From the NCBI RefSeq assembly GCF_006547145.1, contig NZ_CP041244.1:1364001-1428000 (forward strand): a DNA stretch of 64,000 nucleotides. The letters run 5' to 3'. Source of the stretch: Actinomadura sp. WMMA1423 (GTDB lineage Bacteria > Actinomycetota > Actinomycetes > Streptosporangiales > Streptosporangiaceae). This document shows, one piece after another, positions 26,220 through 35,536 of the stretch. The notes beneath the pieces are model-generated. The model was not told the origin of the DNA and made no database searches. It saw nothing but the letters and a program-made list of their open reading frames with translations. Made by a program: the position numbers and the translations under genes. The stretch's first letter is position 1, and the number at the start of each line of letters is the position of its first letter.

Positions 26220-26264
26220 TTGACGGCGCCGCAAGATTGCGCTCTTCTGTGTGAGAGCGCTCTC
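26220..26264 (+). promoter_or_regulatory. LacI-type operator and candidate promoter of the GH81 gene
   Basis: The second copy of GAGAGCGCTCTC (26253-26264) is 140 bp from the first, towards the GH81 gene. TTGACG (26220-26225) and a weak -10, TCTTCT (26243-26248), have a 17-base spacer just upstream of it. The mirrored arrangement suggests that one regulator controls both divergent transcripts. Confidence 0.6.
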
Positions 26265-26376
26265 TCAGTGGCGCCGTTCGCGAACCCCCCGCCCGCCTGC
26301 CCTCCAACCCACCCCCCTCCGCACGGCGTCCGCTTCCACCGGACGCCGTGCGGATCAGATCTTGGGAGGCGTAACG

Positions 26377-29300
26377 ATGACCCCGTCCGACATGTCCCGG
26401 CCACCAGGCCGGCGGCGGCCGAGCCGTGCCCGTGCGCGCCTGCTCGGCGCGCTCGCGCCGGCCGGCCGCTCCCCCGCACCCGCCTCCGCGCCGCCGCCGG
26501 GCACCGCCCGCGGCGGCGCCGGCGCGAGGCGCCCGTACCGGGCCCTGGTCGCCGCCGGCGTCGCCCTGCTGATCGCCGGAGTCCTCTCTCTGGCGGCCCT
26601 CCGTCCCGGCGACGCCGCCGCCGACACCGTTGGCGCCGGCGGCTACACCACCGCCCAGGTCGGCCCGCTGCCCTCGGGCTGCGGTTCGATCTCGACCGAC
26701 CCGCGCCGGTGGGTGACGGCCAACGCCCCGTCCGGCGCCGTGCCCACCAACGACTGGTGGTCGTCCATCCTGTGGAAGCGCACCAACTGCGCGTACGGCG
26801 AACCGCTGGCCGCCAACCCGCTGTCCTTCCGCGCCCAGGCCGGCGGCCTCGGGTTCTCCTACAGCACGACGCCCTCCATCAGCGGCTCCGCGACCGGTCC
26901 CGGGGAGTACCACTTCCCCTACAGCGAGGACTTCGTCGCCGGAGTGGCGCAGCTGAACGCCCCCGAGGTCGAGGTCGACGACTGGAGCGACTGGACGGTC
27001 AGCCCGTACCTGAGCGACGGAGCCCGCTCCCTGCGCGCCACCATCGGCAAGGGCATGCCGTTCGCGTACTTCCGCACGTCCGGAGGGAGCGCGCAGCTCA
27101 CCGCCTCCGGCGGGGCGGCCCCGACCGTCTGGTCCAACAGCGGATCCTGGATCGGTTACACGATCAACGGCCACGACTACGCCGCCTACGCCCCGTCCGG
27201 GGCGACCTGGACGGTCAGCGGCTCGACGATCGGCTCGTCGCTCGCCGGGAAGGACTACTTCTCCGTCGCCGTCCTGCCGACCACCGCATCGAGCAGCGAC
27301 GCCGACCGGAAGAGCCTGGCCGCGGCATACGGGAAATCCGCGTACGACCACGTCACCGGCACGGCGGTCTCCTACCGTTACGACGAGGGCAAGAGCACGG
27401 TGACGACGACCTACAAGTACACCACCACCGCCTTGGAAGGCGGCGGCACCGGAACGGTCGCGGCGCTGCTCCCCCACCAGTGGCGGTACCTGGCATCGGG
27501 CACACCGCTGCCGCAGACGTACGTCTCACCGCGCGGCGCCCTCAAGGTGCTCACCGGGATCGACTCCTTCACCACCTCGATGTGGTTCCACGGGGTGCTG
27601 CCGGAGGTGCCCGCCGTCGCCGACTCCAGCGGATCGGACGCGGCCACGCTGCAGAACTACCTCGACGCCGAGAAGTCCGACCCGGCCAAGCAGGTCAGCG
27701 ACGACACGTACTGGACCGGCAAGGGCCTCGGGCGCGCCGCACGCCTCGCGGAGATCGCCGACCAGACCGGGAACACGGCGGTACGGGACGGCGCCCTGTC
27801 GGCGATCAGGTCCAAGCTCACCGACTGGTTCACCGCCTCGCCCGGGAAGACGGCGCACGTCTTCTACTATGACCGGAACTGGGGCACCCTCATCGGCTAC
27901 CCGGCCTCCTACGGGTCGGACCAGGAGCTCAACGACCACCACTTCCACTACGGCTACTACATCGCCGCGGCGGCCACCCTGGCCAAGTTCGACCCCGAGT
28001 GGGCGTCCGCGGAGCGGTACGGCGGAATGGTGGACCTGCTGATCCGCGACGCGAACAACTACGACCGCACCGACACGCGGTTCCCCTACCTGCGGGACTT
28101 CGACATCTACGGCGGCCACGACTGGGCGTCGGGGCACGGTTCGTTCGCGGCCGGCAACAACCAGGAGTCGTCCTCGGAGGGCATGAACTTCGACAACGCA
28201 CTGATCCAGTGGGGGCAGGCCACCGGGAACAAGGCCGTCCGCGACGCGGGCATCTACATGTACACGACGCAGGCGGCGGCGATCCAGGACTACTGGTTCG
28301 ACACCAGGGACCAGGTCTTCCCGGGCGGCTTCGCCCACAACGAGGTCGGCATGGTCTGGAGCGACGGCGCGGCGTACTCCACCTGGTTCTCCGCCGACCC
28401 GGCCAAGATCCAGGGAATCAACCTGCTGCCCGTGACCGGCGGCCACCTGTACCTCGGCTACGACCCGGACTACGTCCTCACCGACTACCAGGACATGCTG
28501 ACCAACAGCGGGTCGGCCCAGCCCCCCTCCTGGACCGACATCTGGTACGAGTTCCTCGCCCTCGGAGACGGGGACAAGGCGCTGGCCGCCTTCCGCGCGA
28601 ACAGCGGCTTCCCCTCCGAGGAGGGTGAGAGCAAGGCGCACACCTTCCACTGGATCCGCAACCTGGCCGCGCTGGGGCACGTCGACACGAGCGTCACCGC
28701 GGACAACCCGCTGAGCAGCGTCTTCGTCAAGAACGGCGCCCGGACGTACGTCGCCTCCAACATCACCTCGAAGGACCTGACCGTCCACTTCTCCGACGGC
28801 ACGGCCCTCGACGTGCCCCCCGGCAAGACCGTCGCCTCCGGGGCGAACGACTGGAGCGGCGGCAGCGCGACCGGAGGCGGCGACGGCGGGACGCCGACGC
28901 CGACGACCACACCGACGACCACGCCCACGGAGACGCCCACGGGGACGCCCTGGAAGCCGACGCTGTACCCGCAGGGCGACGGGACCGTGCTGCCGGCCCC
29001 AGGAACGACCGGCACCGCGACCCTCGCCTCGGCCGGCGGGCAGAACCACGACGGGACGCCGGCCGACCCGGTGACCTTCACCGCCAAGGGGGTGACCCTC
29101 GAGTACAACGGCGGCGCCACCCGCCTGGACCTCGCGGTCGACGCCGGAACCGCGGTGGGGAACGGCCCCCAGGTGCGGATCTCCTACGACCGCACCGGGG
29201 ACGGGACGTGGGACAGGGTGGAGACCTTCCACTACTACGCCACCGACCCGCAGCCCGGCTACGAGCACTACACGCAGAGCACCGGTCTGAAGTCGGCCAC

Positions 29301-29421
29301 CGGGTCCCTGGGCGACCTGGACGGCGGCACCGTCAGGATCGAGGTCTGGAACGCCATCGGGAACAACCCCACCACCCTCGGCACCGGCGACAAGTCCGTC
29401 GTGACCCTGCCCTACGACTGA
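26377..29421 (+). CDS. Secreted GH81 endo-beta-1,3-glucanase with C-terminal accessory domain
   Basis: A 1014-residue protein. A basic N-region of about 55 residues is followed by one hydrophobic segment ending DAAADT, consistent with a long signal peptide. The GH81 domain spans about residues 90-700, with TNDWWSS near its start, DHHFHYGYY (bases 27934-27960) and NNQESSSEGMN (bases 28156-28190), which hold the acidic catalytic residues. A Thr/Pro linker (about 842-862) leads to a beta-rich C-terminal domain that may bind beta-glucan (CBM56-like at best; uncertain). It would cut laminarin or fungal wall glucan outside the cell, feeding the divergent importer and GH1 enzyme. ATG start with GGGAGG 7 bases upstream. 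Confidence 0.92.
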   Translation: MTPSDMSRPPGRRRPSRARARLLGALAPAGRSPAPASAPPPGTARGGAGARRPYRALVAAGVALLIAGVLSLAALRPGDAAADTVGAGGYTTAQVGPLPSGCGSISTDPRRWVTANAPSGAVPTNDWWSSILWKRTNCAYGEPLAANPLSFRAQAGGLGFSYSTTPSISGSATGPGEYHFPYSEDFVAGVAQLNAPEVEVDDWSDWTVSPYLSDGARSLRATIGKGMPFAYFRTSGGSAQLTASGGAAPTVWSNSGSWIGYTINGHDYAAYAPSGATWTVSGSTIGSSLAGKDYFSVAVLPTTASSSDADRKSLAAAYGKSAYDHVTGTAVSYRYDEGKSTVTTTYKYTTTALEGGGTGTVAALLPHQWRYLASGTPLPQTYVSPRGALKVLTGIDSFTTSMWFHGVLPEVPAVADSSGSDAATLQNYLDAEKSDPAKQVSDDTYWTGKGLGRAARLAEIADQTGNTAVRDGALSAIRSKLTDWFTASPGKTAHVFYYDRNWGTLIGYPASYGSDQELNDHHFHYGYYIAAAATLAKFDPEWASAERYGGMVDLLIRDANNYDRTDTRFPYLRDFDIYGGHDWASGHGSFAAGNNQESSSEGMNFDNALIQWGQATGNKAVRDAGIYMYTTQAAAIQDYWFDTRDQVFPGGFAHNEVGMVWSDGAAYSTWFSADPAKIQGINLLPVTGGHLYLGYDPDYVLTDYQDMLTNSGSAQPPSWTDIWYEFLALGDGDKALAAFRANSGFPSEEGESKAHTFHWIRNLAALGHVDTSVTADNPLSSVFVKNGARTYVASNITSKDLTVHFSDGTALDVPPGKTVASGANDWSGGSATGGGDGGTPTPTTTPTTTPTETPTGTPWKPTLYPQGDGTVLPAPGTTGTATLASAGGQNHDGTPADPVTFTAKGVTLEYNGGATRLDLAVDAGTAVGNGPQVRISYDRTGDGTWDRVETFHYYATDPQPGYEHYTQSTGLKSATGSLGDLDGGTVRIEVWNAIGNNPTTLGTGDKSVVTLPYD

Positions 29422-29442
29422 CCGCGCTCCCCTCCGGCGGCG

Positions 29443-31599
29443 TCACGGGTCGGAGCGGATCGCCTGGATGACGGAGCCGTCCACGGCGCAGTACACCGTG
29501 CCGTCCATCGCGGTGTAGTACTGCGCCGAACCGACCGCGCGAAGGACGTCTTCGAACTCGAAGCGGCGCCGCAGGCGGCCTGTCGGCAGGTCAAGGACCG
29601 ACAGGCCGCCGACGGCGCCGTAGTACACCAGCGATCCCAGGATCAGCGGCCGTTCGCCGAGCCCCTGGTCGACTTCGCGCTCCCAGCGGGGCGTGCCGGT
29701 GGCGGCGTCCAGGGCGACGATCCGGCCCTCGTTGTCGGTGACCACCGCGAGGCCTCCGCCCACGGCGGGGACCAGGAAGTCGCGCGATCCTCCATCGCCC
29801 GGCCCGCTCGTGACGGAGCGCTTCCACCGCAGGCGCCCGGCCACCGGGTCGATGGCGTGGAGGGTCCCGTCCTGGCCGCCGACGAACACCGTGCCGCCGG
29901 AGACCCCTGCCGGTGATCCCCTGCCCTGCTGGGACGCCGCACCGGCGCCCAGGGCGACGCGCCAGCGCTTCCGGCCGGTCGCCGCGTCGAGGCCGAGGAC
30001 GGAGCCGTCCTCGGCGAAGACCACCACCACGTCGCCCGCCACTATGGGCGTCGTGGTGGAGCCCGCACCCGCCCGCACCTGCCAGCGCGCGTTGCCGGTG
30101 ACGACGTCGATCCCGTAGACGAAGCCTTCCTCCGTGGCGATGCAGCACATGCCGCCCGCGAGCACCGCCTGTGTCTGGAGCAGGCCGTCCACGCGGTACC
30201 GCCAGCGCGGCCGGCCGCTCGCGGCGTCGTACCCGTACAGCCCGTACTCCCCGGTGCCGCTGCTCCCGGTGAGGCAGACGACTCCGGACGCGGCGACCAG
30301 GACGGGCGCCAGCCCCAGGCTCCTCAGCGGCTGGGTCCACAGGCCCTTGCCCGTCGCCTGGTCGAACCCGACCACGGCCTCCCGGCCCGTCGAGTCGTAG
30401 AGGAAACCCCTGCCTCCGAGCAGGGCCGGCGACGAGTCCCGATCCGCCACGAAGTCGGCCTGCCACCTCTTCCGCCCGGTCCGGGCGTCGAGCGCGAACG
30501 TGCGGCCGGCCAGCCCGGCCGAGCCGAACGCGAACACGCTCCCGCCCGACGCGACGAGGCGCGTCCTGATGTACATGCCGCCGGGCAGCTCGAACGTCCA
30601 GCGGACCGGGGAGTCGCCGCGCCGCAGGAGGAAGGCGCCCGTCCCGCCCGCGGCCAGGGCCGTCAGGACGCCGCCGGCCCCGAGGGCCAGGAAGGCACGG
30701 CGGCCCGGGGAACGGGGGACGGCGGCCTCGCCCCGCCGGGCGACGTCGTGCGCGACGGGCGGCGGCAGCCAGTGCGTGCCCTGCGCGGCGGCGGCCGGGT
30801 CGGCGGACAGCTGCGCCAGCAGCCGGTCGGCGCCGGGCCTGCGGGCGGGGTCCTTGTCCATGCACGCCGCGATCAGCGCGCGCAGGCCGGGATCGGCGAC
30901 ACCGTCCAGGTAGGGCGGCAGGTGCATGACGCGGTACACCATCTCGTGGACGGCGCCCCGCCCGAACGGCCCGGTTCCGGTGGCGGCGTAGGTCAGCACC
31001 GCGCCGAACGAGAACACGTCCGACGGCGGCCCGACCGCCTCGCCGGAGGCCTGCTCGGGGGACATGTAGGCGGGGGTGCCGAGGGCCACCCCGGTCCGCG
31101 TCAGCGCGGTGGCCTCGTTCGGGCGCGCGATGCCGAAGTCGATGACGCGCGGGCCCTCGGGCGTGAGCATCACGTTGGACGGCTTGAGGTCGCGGTGCAC
31201 GATCCCGGCCCGGTGGATCGACACCAGCGCCTCGGCGAGCCCCGCGCCGAGCGCGCGGACCGCGGGGGGAGGCAGCGGCCCGTGCGCCGCGACGGCGGCC
31301 TCCAGGGACAGGCCGCGCAGGAACGTGGTGGCCAGCCACGGGGGCGAGGCGTCGGGATCGGCGTCCACCACCGGGGCGGTATAGACGCCGCCGACCGCGC
31401 GGGCCGCCGTGATCTCGCGCCGGAACCGCGTCCGGAAGTCGCCCTCCTCCGCCAGCGCGGGATGAATGATCTTGATGGCGACCGTGCGGCCGGCGGGCGA
31501 GCGGCCGAGGAAGACCTGCCCCATGCCGCCCGCGCCCAGCCTGGCCACGACGCGGTAGGGTCCCACCTGCCGCGGGTCTCCCGGGCGTGTCGCGGGCAT
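29443..31599 (-). CDS. Ser/Thr protein kinase with PQQ-type beta-propeller
   Basis: A 718-residue membrane kinase. Residues about 13-270 form a Hanks-type kinase domain with GAGGMGQV glycine loop, VAIK lysine, HRDLKPSN catalytic loop, DFGIA and GTPAYMSPEQA. A single membrane helix lies near 325-345. The rest is a PQQ-like beta-propeller with repeated ALDARTGRKRW-type motifs, outside the cell by topology. The frame is open upstream over the next gene, but the ATG at 31599 after GGAGAGG gives a normal kinase N-terminus. It is 14 bases downstream of a close paralogue, probably in one operon. The propeller is a likely ligand sensor; substrate unknown. Confidence 0.93.
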   Translation of the reverse strand: MPATRPGDPRQVGPYRVVARLGAGGMGQVFLGRSPAGRTVAIKIIHPALAEEGDFRTRFRREITAARAVGGVYTAPVVDADPDASPPWLATTFLRGLSLEAAVAAHGPLPPPAVRALGAGLAEALVSIHRAGIVHRDLKPSNVMLTPEGPRVIDFGIARPNEATALTRTGVALGTPAYMSPEQASGEAVGPPSDVFSFGAVLTYAATGTGPFGRGAVHEMVYRVMHLPPYLDGVADPGLRALIAACMDKDPARRPGADRLLAQLSADPAAAAQGTHWLPPPVAHDVARRGEAAVPRSPGRRAFLALGAGGVLTALAAGGTGAFLLRRGDSPVRWTFELPGGMYIRTRLVASGGSVFAFGSAGLAGRTFALDARTGRKRWQADFVADRDSSPALLGGRGFLYDSTGREAVVGFDQATGKGLWTQPLRSLGLAPVLVAASGVVCLTGSSGTGEYGLYGYDAASGRPRWRYRVDGLLQTQAVLAGGMCCIATEEGFVYGIDVVTGNARWQVRAGAGSTTTPIVAGDVVVVFAEDGSVLGLDAATGRKRWRVALGAGAASQQGRGSPAGVSGGTVFVGGQDGTLHAIDPVAGRLRWKRSVTSGPGDGGSRDFLVPAVGGGLAVVTDNEGRIVALDAATGTPRWEREVDQGLGERPLILGSLVYYGAVGGLSVLDLPTGRLRRRFEFEDVLRAVGSAQYYTAMDGTVYCAVDGSVIQAIRSDP

Positions 31600-31613
31600 C
31601 GCCTCTCCGTCTC

Positions 31614-33677
31614 TCAGCCGGTCGCGGTGCCTGATCCACCGCGCGCGTCGAGAGCGTACAGGTAACCGTCCTTGCAGCCGGTGTAGACGATCCCGTCCCC
31701 GACGGCCGGACCGGACTCGATGCCCTCGTCGGTCCGGAACCGCCACACCTTGCGGCCGGCGCCGGCCTCGATCGCGTACACGCCTCCGTCGGAATAGACC
31801 CCGCTCGGGACGTACAGGGTGCCGCCGGTCAGGACGGGGTTCTCGTGGATCTCCCCCTCCAACTGGACCTGCCAGCGCATCGTCCCCGTGGCGGGATCCA
31901 GAGCGGAGACCTTCCCGCCGAAGTCGCACACGTAGACCGCGCCGTCCGCCACCACCGGCCGGGAGGTGGCGGTCTCGCCCGTGTCGAACGTCCAGCGCCG
32001 CTTGCCGGTACGGGCATCGACCGCGTGGATCTTCTCGCCCTGGAAGTCGGCGAAGCAGACGATGCCGTTCGCCGCCGCGGTGTCCTGGACGCCCTTGGGG
32101 GACGGATACGTCCACCGGGGCCGGCCGGTGGACGCGTCATAGGCGGAGAGGCTCTTGCCGCCGGGGACATAGACGGCCCCGTCGGCAACGGCGGGGGTCC
32201 GGTCAGCACCGCCGCGCCGCCATCGGACCGCTCCCCCGGACGCGTCGAGCGCGTTGAGGGCGTCGCCGCCGCAGTACACCAGACCCCCGGCGACAATGGG
32301 GTCCGCCTGGGTGCCTCCCACCGTCCGCTGCCATCTCAGCTTGCCCGTACGGGCGTCGACCGCGTGCAGGACACCGTCCTGGGAGAACGCGTAGACGAGG
32401 CCCGACGCGACGGCGGGACCGGTGACGATCCGCTGCGCGGCCCGGTACTTCCACCGCGGTTCGCCGGTCCTGGCGTCGAATGCCAGCAGGATCCCCTTCT
32501 CACTGCCCACGAAGACGCGCCCGCCGGCCACGGCCGGGGTGGAGATAAGGTATTCGTCGCCGGAGAAGCGCTTCCAGAGCACCTTGCCGTCCCGCATGGC
32601 CGCGGGCGCCGGCACGGAGGACGCGGCGGGCGACGCGGACGGCGTCCGCGCGCCGGACCCGTCCGAAGGCTCCCGCAGTGACCGGACCAGCGCCACGACT
32701 CCCCCGGTGCCCAGCGCGACGCCCGCGGCCGCCCCGCCCAGGATCAGGAACCGCCGCCGTCCCGGCGCCCCGCCTGTCCCGGGCGCCGTCGGCGGGACTT
32801 CGGGAACGTCCGTTCCGGCCTGGAGGACGCGCGTGGCGACGGCGTCCGGCAGCCAGCCGACGCCGTGCAGGTCGGCGCTCTGCGGCATGAGTCCGGCGAG
32901 CCGGTGGAGCAGCTGGTCCGGGGTGGGCCGCCGCCCCGGGTCGGGGTCGAGGCAGGCTTCGACGACGGCCCGCAGCGCCGGGTCCGTGACCGCGTCGAGC
33001 CGCGGCCGCTCGTGCACGGCGCGGTAGATCAGCACGTGGGGCGGTCCCTGCCCGTAGGGGCCGGCGCCCGTCGCGGCGAAGACCAGGACCGCGCCGAGGG
33101 AGAAGACGTCGGCGGCGGGCCCCGTCCATCCTCCGCGGGCCTGCTCCGGCGCGATGAAGCCCGGGGACCCGGCGGTGAACCCCGCCTGGGTGACGACGGC
33201 GGCGTCCGCGGCGTGGGCGATGCCGAAGTCGATCACCTTGGGGCCGTCGAGCCCCAGGATGACGTTGGACGGTTTGAGGTCGCGGTGCACGACGCCGGCG
33301 CGGTGGATCGACACCAGCGCCTCGGCGAGCCCGGCGCCCAGCGCGGCGACGGCGGGAGCCGGCAGCGGTCCCGCCAGGTCCAGCGGGACGCCCGGCAGGT
33401 ACGCGGTCGCCAGCCACGGCAGGGCGGCGCCCGGGTCCGCGTCGACGACGGGCGCGGTGAAGGCGCCGCTGACGGCCCGCGCGGCGTCGACCTCGCGGCG
33501 GAACCGCGCCCGGAAGCCCGGATCCTCGACCAGCTGGGGGTGGACGACCTTGACCGCCACCAGCGCCCCGCCCGGCGACCGCCCCAGGAACACCTGGCCC
33601 ATGCCGCCGGTGCCGATCCTGCCCAGCAGGCGGTGGCCGCCGACCCGCCGAGGATCACCGGACCGCAGAGGCTCCAT
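31614..33677 (-). CDS. Ser/Thr protein kinase with PQQ-type beta-propeller (paralogue)
   Basis: A 687-residue kinase with the same plan as its downstream neighbour: kinase domain (about residues 14-265; GTGGMGQV, VAVK, HRDLKPSN, DFGIA, GSPGFIAPEQA), a proline/alanine linker, a membrane helix near 320-340 and a PQQ propeller with DARTGEPRWKY, DARTGKLRW and DARTGKRRW repeats. The shared order, the identical ALGAGLAEALVSIHRAG stretch and adjacency point to a tandem duplication. The propellers differ more than the kinase domains, so ligands may differ. ATG 33677 follows GGGAG at 8 bases; frames open further upstream look like shadow sequence. Confidence 0.93.
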   Translation of the reverse strand: MEPLRSGDPRRVGGHRLLGRIGTGGMGQVFLGRSPGGALVAVKVVHPQLVEDPGFRARFRREVDAARAVSGAFTAPVVDADPGAALPWLATAYLPGVPLDLAGPLPAPAVAALGAGLAEALVSIHRAGVVHRDLKPSNVILGLDGPKVIDFGIAHAADAAVVTQAGFTAGSPGFIAPEQARGGWTGPAADVFSLGAVLVFAATGAGPYGQGPPHVLIYRAVHERPRLDAVTDPALRAVVEACLDPDPGRRPTPDQLLHRLAGLMPQSADLHGVGWLPDAVATRVLQAGTDVPEVPPTAPGTGGAPGRRRFLILGGAAAGVALGTGGVVALVRSLREPSDGSGARTPSASPAASSVPAPAAMRDGKVLWKRFSGDEYLISTPAVAGGRVFVGSEKGILLAFDARTGEPRWKYRAAQRIVTGPAVASGLVYAFSQDGVLHAVDARTGKLRWQRTVGGTQADPIVAGGLVYCGGDALNALDASGGAVRWRRGGADRTPAVADGAVYVPGGKSLSAYDASTGRPRWTYPSPKGVQDTAAANGIVCFADFQGEKIHAVDARTGKRRWTFDTGETATSRPVVADGAVYVCDFGGKVSALDPATGTMRWQVQLEGEIHENPVLTGGTLYVPSGVYSDGGVYAIEAGAGRKVWRFRTDEGIESGPAVGDGIVYTGCKDGYLYALDARGGSGTATG

Positions 33678-33861
33678 GCCCGCCACTCCCTCTCTCCCGT
33701 CCCGTGCCCTCCCCGGATCCGCGTGCTCTGCCGTGAAGCGGCGGTCCGGTGCGCACCGCCCCGTTCGCACGGATCGGCGGTGGGACCGGTGGATTCTCGC
33801 AGACGGTACGGCTTTCGGAGCTACGGGCGCTCCCCTTGCCGGGCTCGCACGAGCAGGTCTG

Positions 33862-35472
33862 TCATTCGCCCGTGTGACCGGCTCCGTGCGGTCTCGCCCA
33901 TTCGGCACCGGGCCGCGGGCCCTGGCGCTCGGGCAGCGCGAGCAGAAGCGTCGTCCGGAGGCCGAGAACGCCTCCGGCGTGGTCGAGCAGGTCGTCCCGG
34001 ATGCTCTCCAGTTCCACCGCCGGGTCGCCGGCGGGCGTCGCGGCGAACCGCTCCGCGAGCGGATAGGCGCGGCCGCGGGCGTCACGCGCCTCGGTCAGTC
34101 CGTAGGTGTGCAGCAGCAGCCGGTCGTCGGGGCGCAGGGGGACGGTCGTCGCCTCCCACCAGTGATCGCCGAGGCCGAGCGGGGTCAGCGGCGGGTAGGC
34201 GGGCAGCGGTTCGAGCGGGAGCACCCGCCCGTCCCGCAGCAGCAGGGGCGGCGGGTTCCCGCAGCACACCATCTCGGCGCCGTCGCCGCGGAGGCCGAGC
34301 AGCAGGGCGGTGACGAACTGCTCGTCCTCCAGCGTCGGGACGACCACCGAGTTCAGCCGCTCGGCCACCCCCGGCAGGTTCGGCTCGTGGCTCGCGAGCT
34401 GGCGGAAGTTGCCGAGCACGCCCGCCGCCGTCTGCTCGGCGGACCCGGGCGCGCCCAGCACGTCTCCGATCAGGATCCGGGTGCCGAAGGGCGTCGGCAC
34501 GACGGCGTGGAAATCGCCCCTGGACCGGGGCGCCGCGGAAAGCCGGCAGCTCTCCGTGCGCACGGCTCCGCCGTTCTGGGAGACGGCTCCCGCCGTCCCC
34601 GTCCCGTACTCCCTGCGAAGGAGGTCCAGGAGGAAGTCGGGAGTGGACTCCGGTGTGGTGCTGTCGACGCACAGCATCTCCATCGCGCCGAGATAGTGGT
34701 CGACCTCGTCGGGCTTGTCCAGATAGAGCGCGCCGGTGAGGTTCTCCAGGTAGACCACGTCGGGCACCTCGGGCTCGGGGAAGCGCAGGATGCTGAACGC
34801 GCCGCCCTCCGCGACGTGCCCCCCGAAGCGGAACGGCATGACCTGGATCGTGGTGCGGGGCCGGCCGCACAGGGCGATGAGGTGTTCGAGCTGGCCGCGC
34901 ATCGTCTCGGGACCGCCGAGCGGCCGGCGCAGCGCCGTCTCGTCGATGACGGCCCACAGCCAGGGGCCGCCCGGGCCCGAGAGCCGCTCCTGGCGGCGCA
35001 GCCGCAGCTCCACCCGATGCGCGATCTCGGCGGCGGACGCGTCCGGATTGCCGAGCCGGATGACCGCGCGGGCGTAGTCGGCCGTCTGCAGCAGGCCGGG
35101 GACGAACTGGATCTCGTACGTCCGGATGAGCGAGGTCGACTCCTCGAGCCCCACGTAGTTCTGGAACCAGCTGGGCAGCACGTCGTTGAACCGGTGCCAC
35201 CAGCCCGGTGTGTTGGCCTCGCGCACCTTCCGCAGCACCGTGTCGCGGTCCGCCTGGTCGGTCACGCCGTACAGAGTGAGCAGGTCGGCGACGTCCCGCT
35301 CCTTGAAGCTCACGCGGCCGAGCTCCAGCCGGCTGATCTTCGACTCCGAGCTCCGGATGCTGTCGCCGGCCTCATGGCGGGTCAGCCCGGACGCCTCGCG
35401 CAGGCGGCGCAGCTGGGCGCCGAGGAGGATGCGGAGCACCGTCGGGCCCGAGCCCGCTCGTTCAGCCGTCAC
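33862..35472 (-). CDS. XRE/DUF5753 regulator fused to a degenerate SpoIIE-type PP2C domain
   Basis: The 536-residue protein has an XRE HTH (about residues 14-70: LRRLREASGLTRHEAGDSIRSSESKISRLE) and the DUF5753 domain (about 85-290: EIQFVPGLLQTADYARAV, PFRFGGHVAEGGAFSILRFPEP, VYLENLTGALY). This is the usual end of such regulators. Here one frame continues into a PP2C/SpoIIE-like domain (about 305-515: RGDFHAVVPTPFGTRILIGDVLG, CCGNPPPLLL, LLLHTYGLTEARDARG). The family's second Asp in GDFYD is Ala here and the Asp in TDG is Tyr, so phosphatase activity is doubtful; D320 and D337 remain. The fusion suggests a regulator that senses or binds a phospho-partner. Confidence 0.85.
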   Translation of the reverse strand: MTAERAGSGPTVLRILLGAQLRRLREASGLTRHEAGDSIRSSESKISRLELGRVSFKERDVADLLTLYGVTDQADRDTVLRKVREANTPGWWHRFNDVLPSWFQNYVGLEESTSLIRTYEIQFVPGLLQTADYARAVIRLGNPDASAAEIAHRVELRLRRQERLSGPGGPWLWAVIDETALRRPLGGPETMRGQLEHLIALCGRPRTTIQVMPFRFGGHVAEGGAFSILRFPEPEVPDVVYLENLTGALYLDKPDEVDHYLGAMEMLCVDSTTPESTPDFLLDLLRREYGTGTAGAVSQNGGAVRTESCRLSAAPRSRGDFHAVVPTPFGTRILIGDVLGAPGSAEQTAAGVLGNFRQLASHEPNLPGVAERLNSVVVPTLEDEQFVTALLLGLRGDGAEMVCCGNPPPLLLRDGRVLPLEPLPAYPPLTPLGLGDHWWEATTVPLRPDDRLLLHTYGLTEARDARGRAYPLAERFAATPAGDPAVELESIRDDLLDHAGGVLGLRTTLLLALPERQGPRPGAEWARPHGAGHTGE

Positions 35473-35536
35473 CTCCCACCTCCAAGGACATGTGCGGCGG
35501 CATCGCGTGCTCTCCGCGCGTCGGAACGCACCCCGC

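Noticed and set aside
28860..28960. Short repeats in the GH81 gene as a tandem-repeat element
   Set aside because: They encode the Thr/Pro linker and need no separate explanation.
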